Source: Gordonia hirsuta DSM 44140 = NBRC 16056 | GTDB taxonomy: Bacteria > Actinomycetota > Actinomycetes > Mycobacteriales > Mycobacteriaceae | Assembly: GCF_000333015.1 (NCBI RefSeq) | Contig: NZ_BANT01000004.1 | Location: forward strand, 62,001 to 126,000 | Length of the DNA: 64,000 nucleotides | Reading direction: 5' to 3' | Part shown: piece by piece, positions 63,957 through 64,000 of the stretch | Layout of the letters: the number at the start of each line of letters is the position of its first letter | Position numbering within the stretch: the first letter of the stretch is position 1 | Made by a program: the position numbers and the translations under genes | The notes under the pieces: model-generated | The model's database searches: none | Told to the model about the DNA's origin: nothing | Seen by the model: the letters and a program-made list of their open reading frames with translations, nothing else

Positions 63957-64000
63957 ACCGGCTATCCGCTGACCCGGCTCAGCCGCAGGTTGGCGAATTC

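Overview
The window is high-G+C actinobacterial DNA with the gene set of the mycolic-acid group (Corynebacteriales). Markers are coenzyme F420 genes (fbiA, fbiB, fbiC), mycothiol MshB, WhiB2, glucosyl-3-phosphoglycerate synthase, LpqW, FadD6, a class Ib ribonucleotide reductase and two type VII secretion components. The abundance of small secreted proteins and a DUF222/HNH protein point to Gordonia or a close relative. The genus is an inference; the order-level placement is firm. No tRNA, rRNA, CRISPR array or insertion sequence was recognised.

Layout. (1) 1-7.1 kb: the 5' end of ctaD diverges from a FecB-like lipoprotein gene, followed by a SNF2 helicase/SWIM-protein pair and a convergent pair of PH-domain membrane proteins. 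(2) 7.4-11.3 kb: an HNH/DUF222 protein, then an AurF-like diiron oxygenase coupled to a DUF4873 protein. (3) 11.3-20.4 kb: the nrdF and nrdHIE units, separated by LON-domain, PhoX-type and CPBP-protease genes, with a TetR gene divergent from nrdH. Both nrd units are preceded by paired NrdR-like boxes with the same 32-bp spacing. (4) 20.4-23.3 kb: divergent eccB and an eccE-like gene without the rest of an ESX locus. (5) 23.3-30.4 kb: manA, a SIS-domain gene, DUF3499, whiB2, then the F420 genes fbiA-fbiB and a Nudix gene. (6) 30.4-31.8 kb: one lower-G+C alpha/beta-hydrolase-like gene that looks acquired. (7) 31.8-43.4 kb: glgC, an rRNA methyltransferase, DUF3117, a DivIVA-like protein, gpgS-folP2-fadD6, two LOG-family proteins, and the lysine genes dapE, dapD and dapC with a ferredoxin. 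(8) 43.7-45.6 kb: a persulfide/CoA-disulfide reductase with rhodanese domain behind a CstR-type operator, and a tiny Cys-rich protein. (9) 45.7-54.4 kb: fbiC, mshB, lpqW, typA, two small proteins and a MutT-type hydrolase. (10) 54.4-58.1 kb: a thiamine-type ABC transporter. (11) 58.3-64 kb: a cluster of exported proteins (two distant paralogues and a lipase-like protein lacking its nucleophile), an HhH-GPD protein and a protein built from 20 uninterrupted ten-residue repeats.

From recalled Mycobacterium tuberculosis gene order, the window reads as three conserved blocks (around Rv3043c-Rv3053c, Rv3255c-Rv3262 and Rv1160-Rv1213) joined together. Accessory genes sit at or near the joints: eccB/eccE-like at one and the acquired hydrolase at the other. 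Many genes overlap by 1-4 bases (ATGA, GTGA, TAGTG), which indicates translational coupling within short operons. Convergent gene pairs are often separated by strong hairpins.
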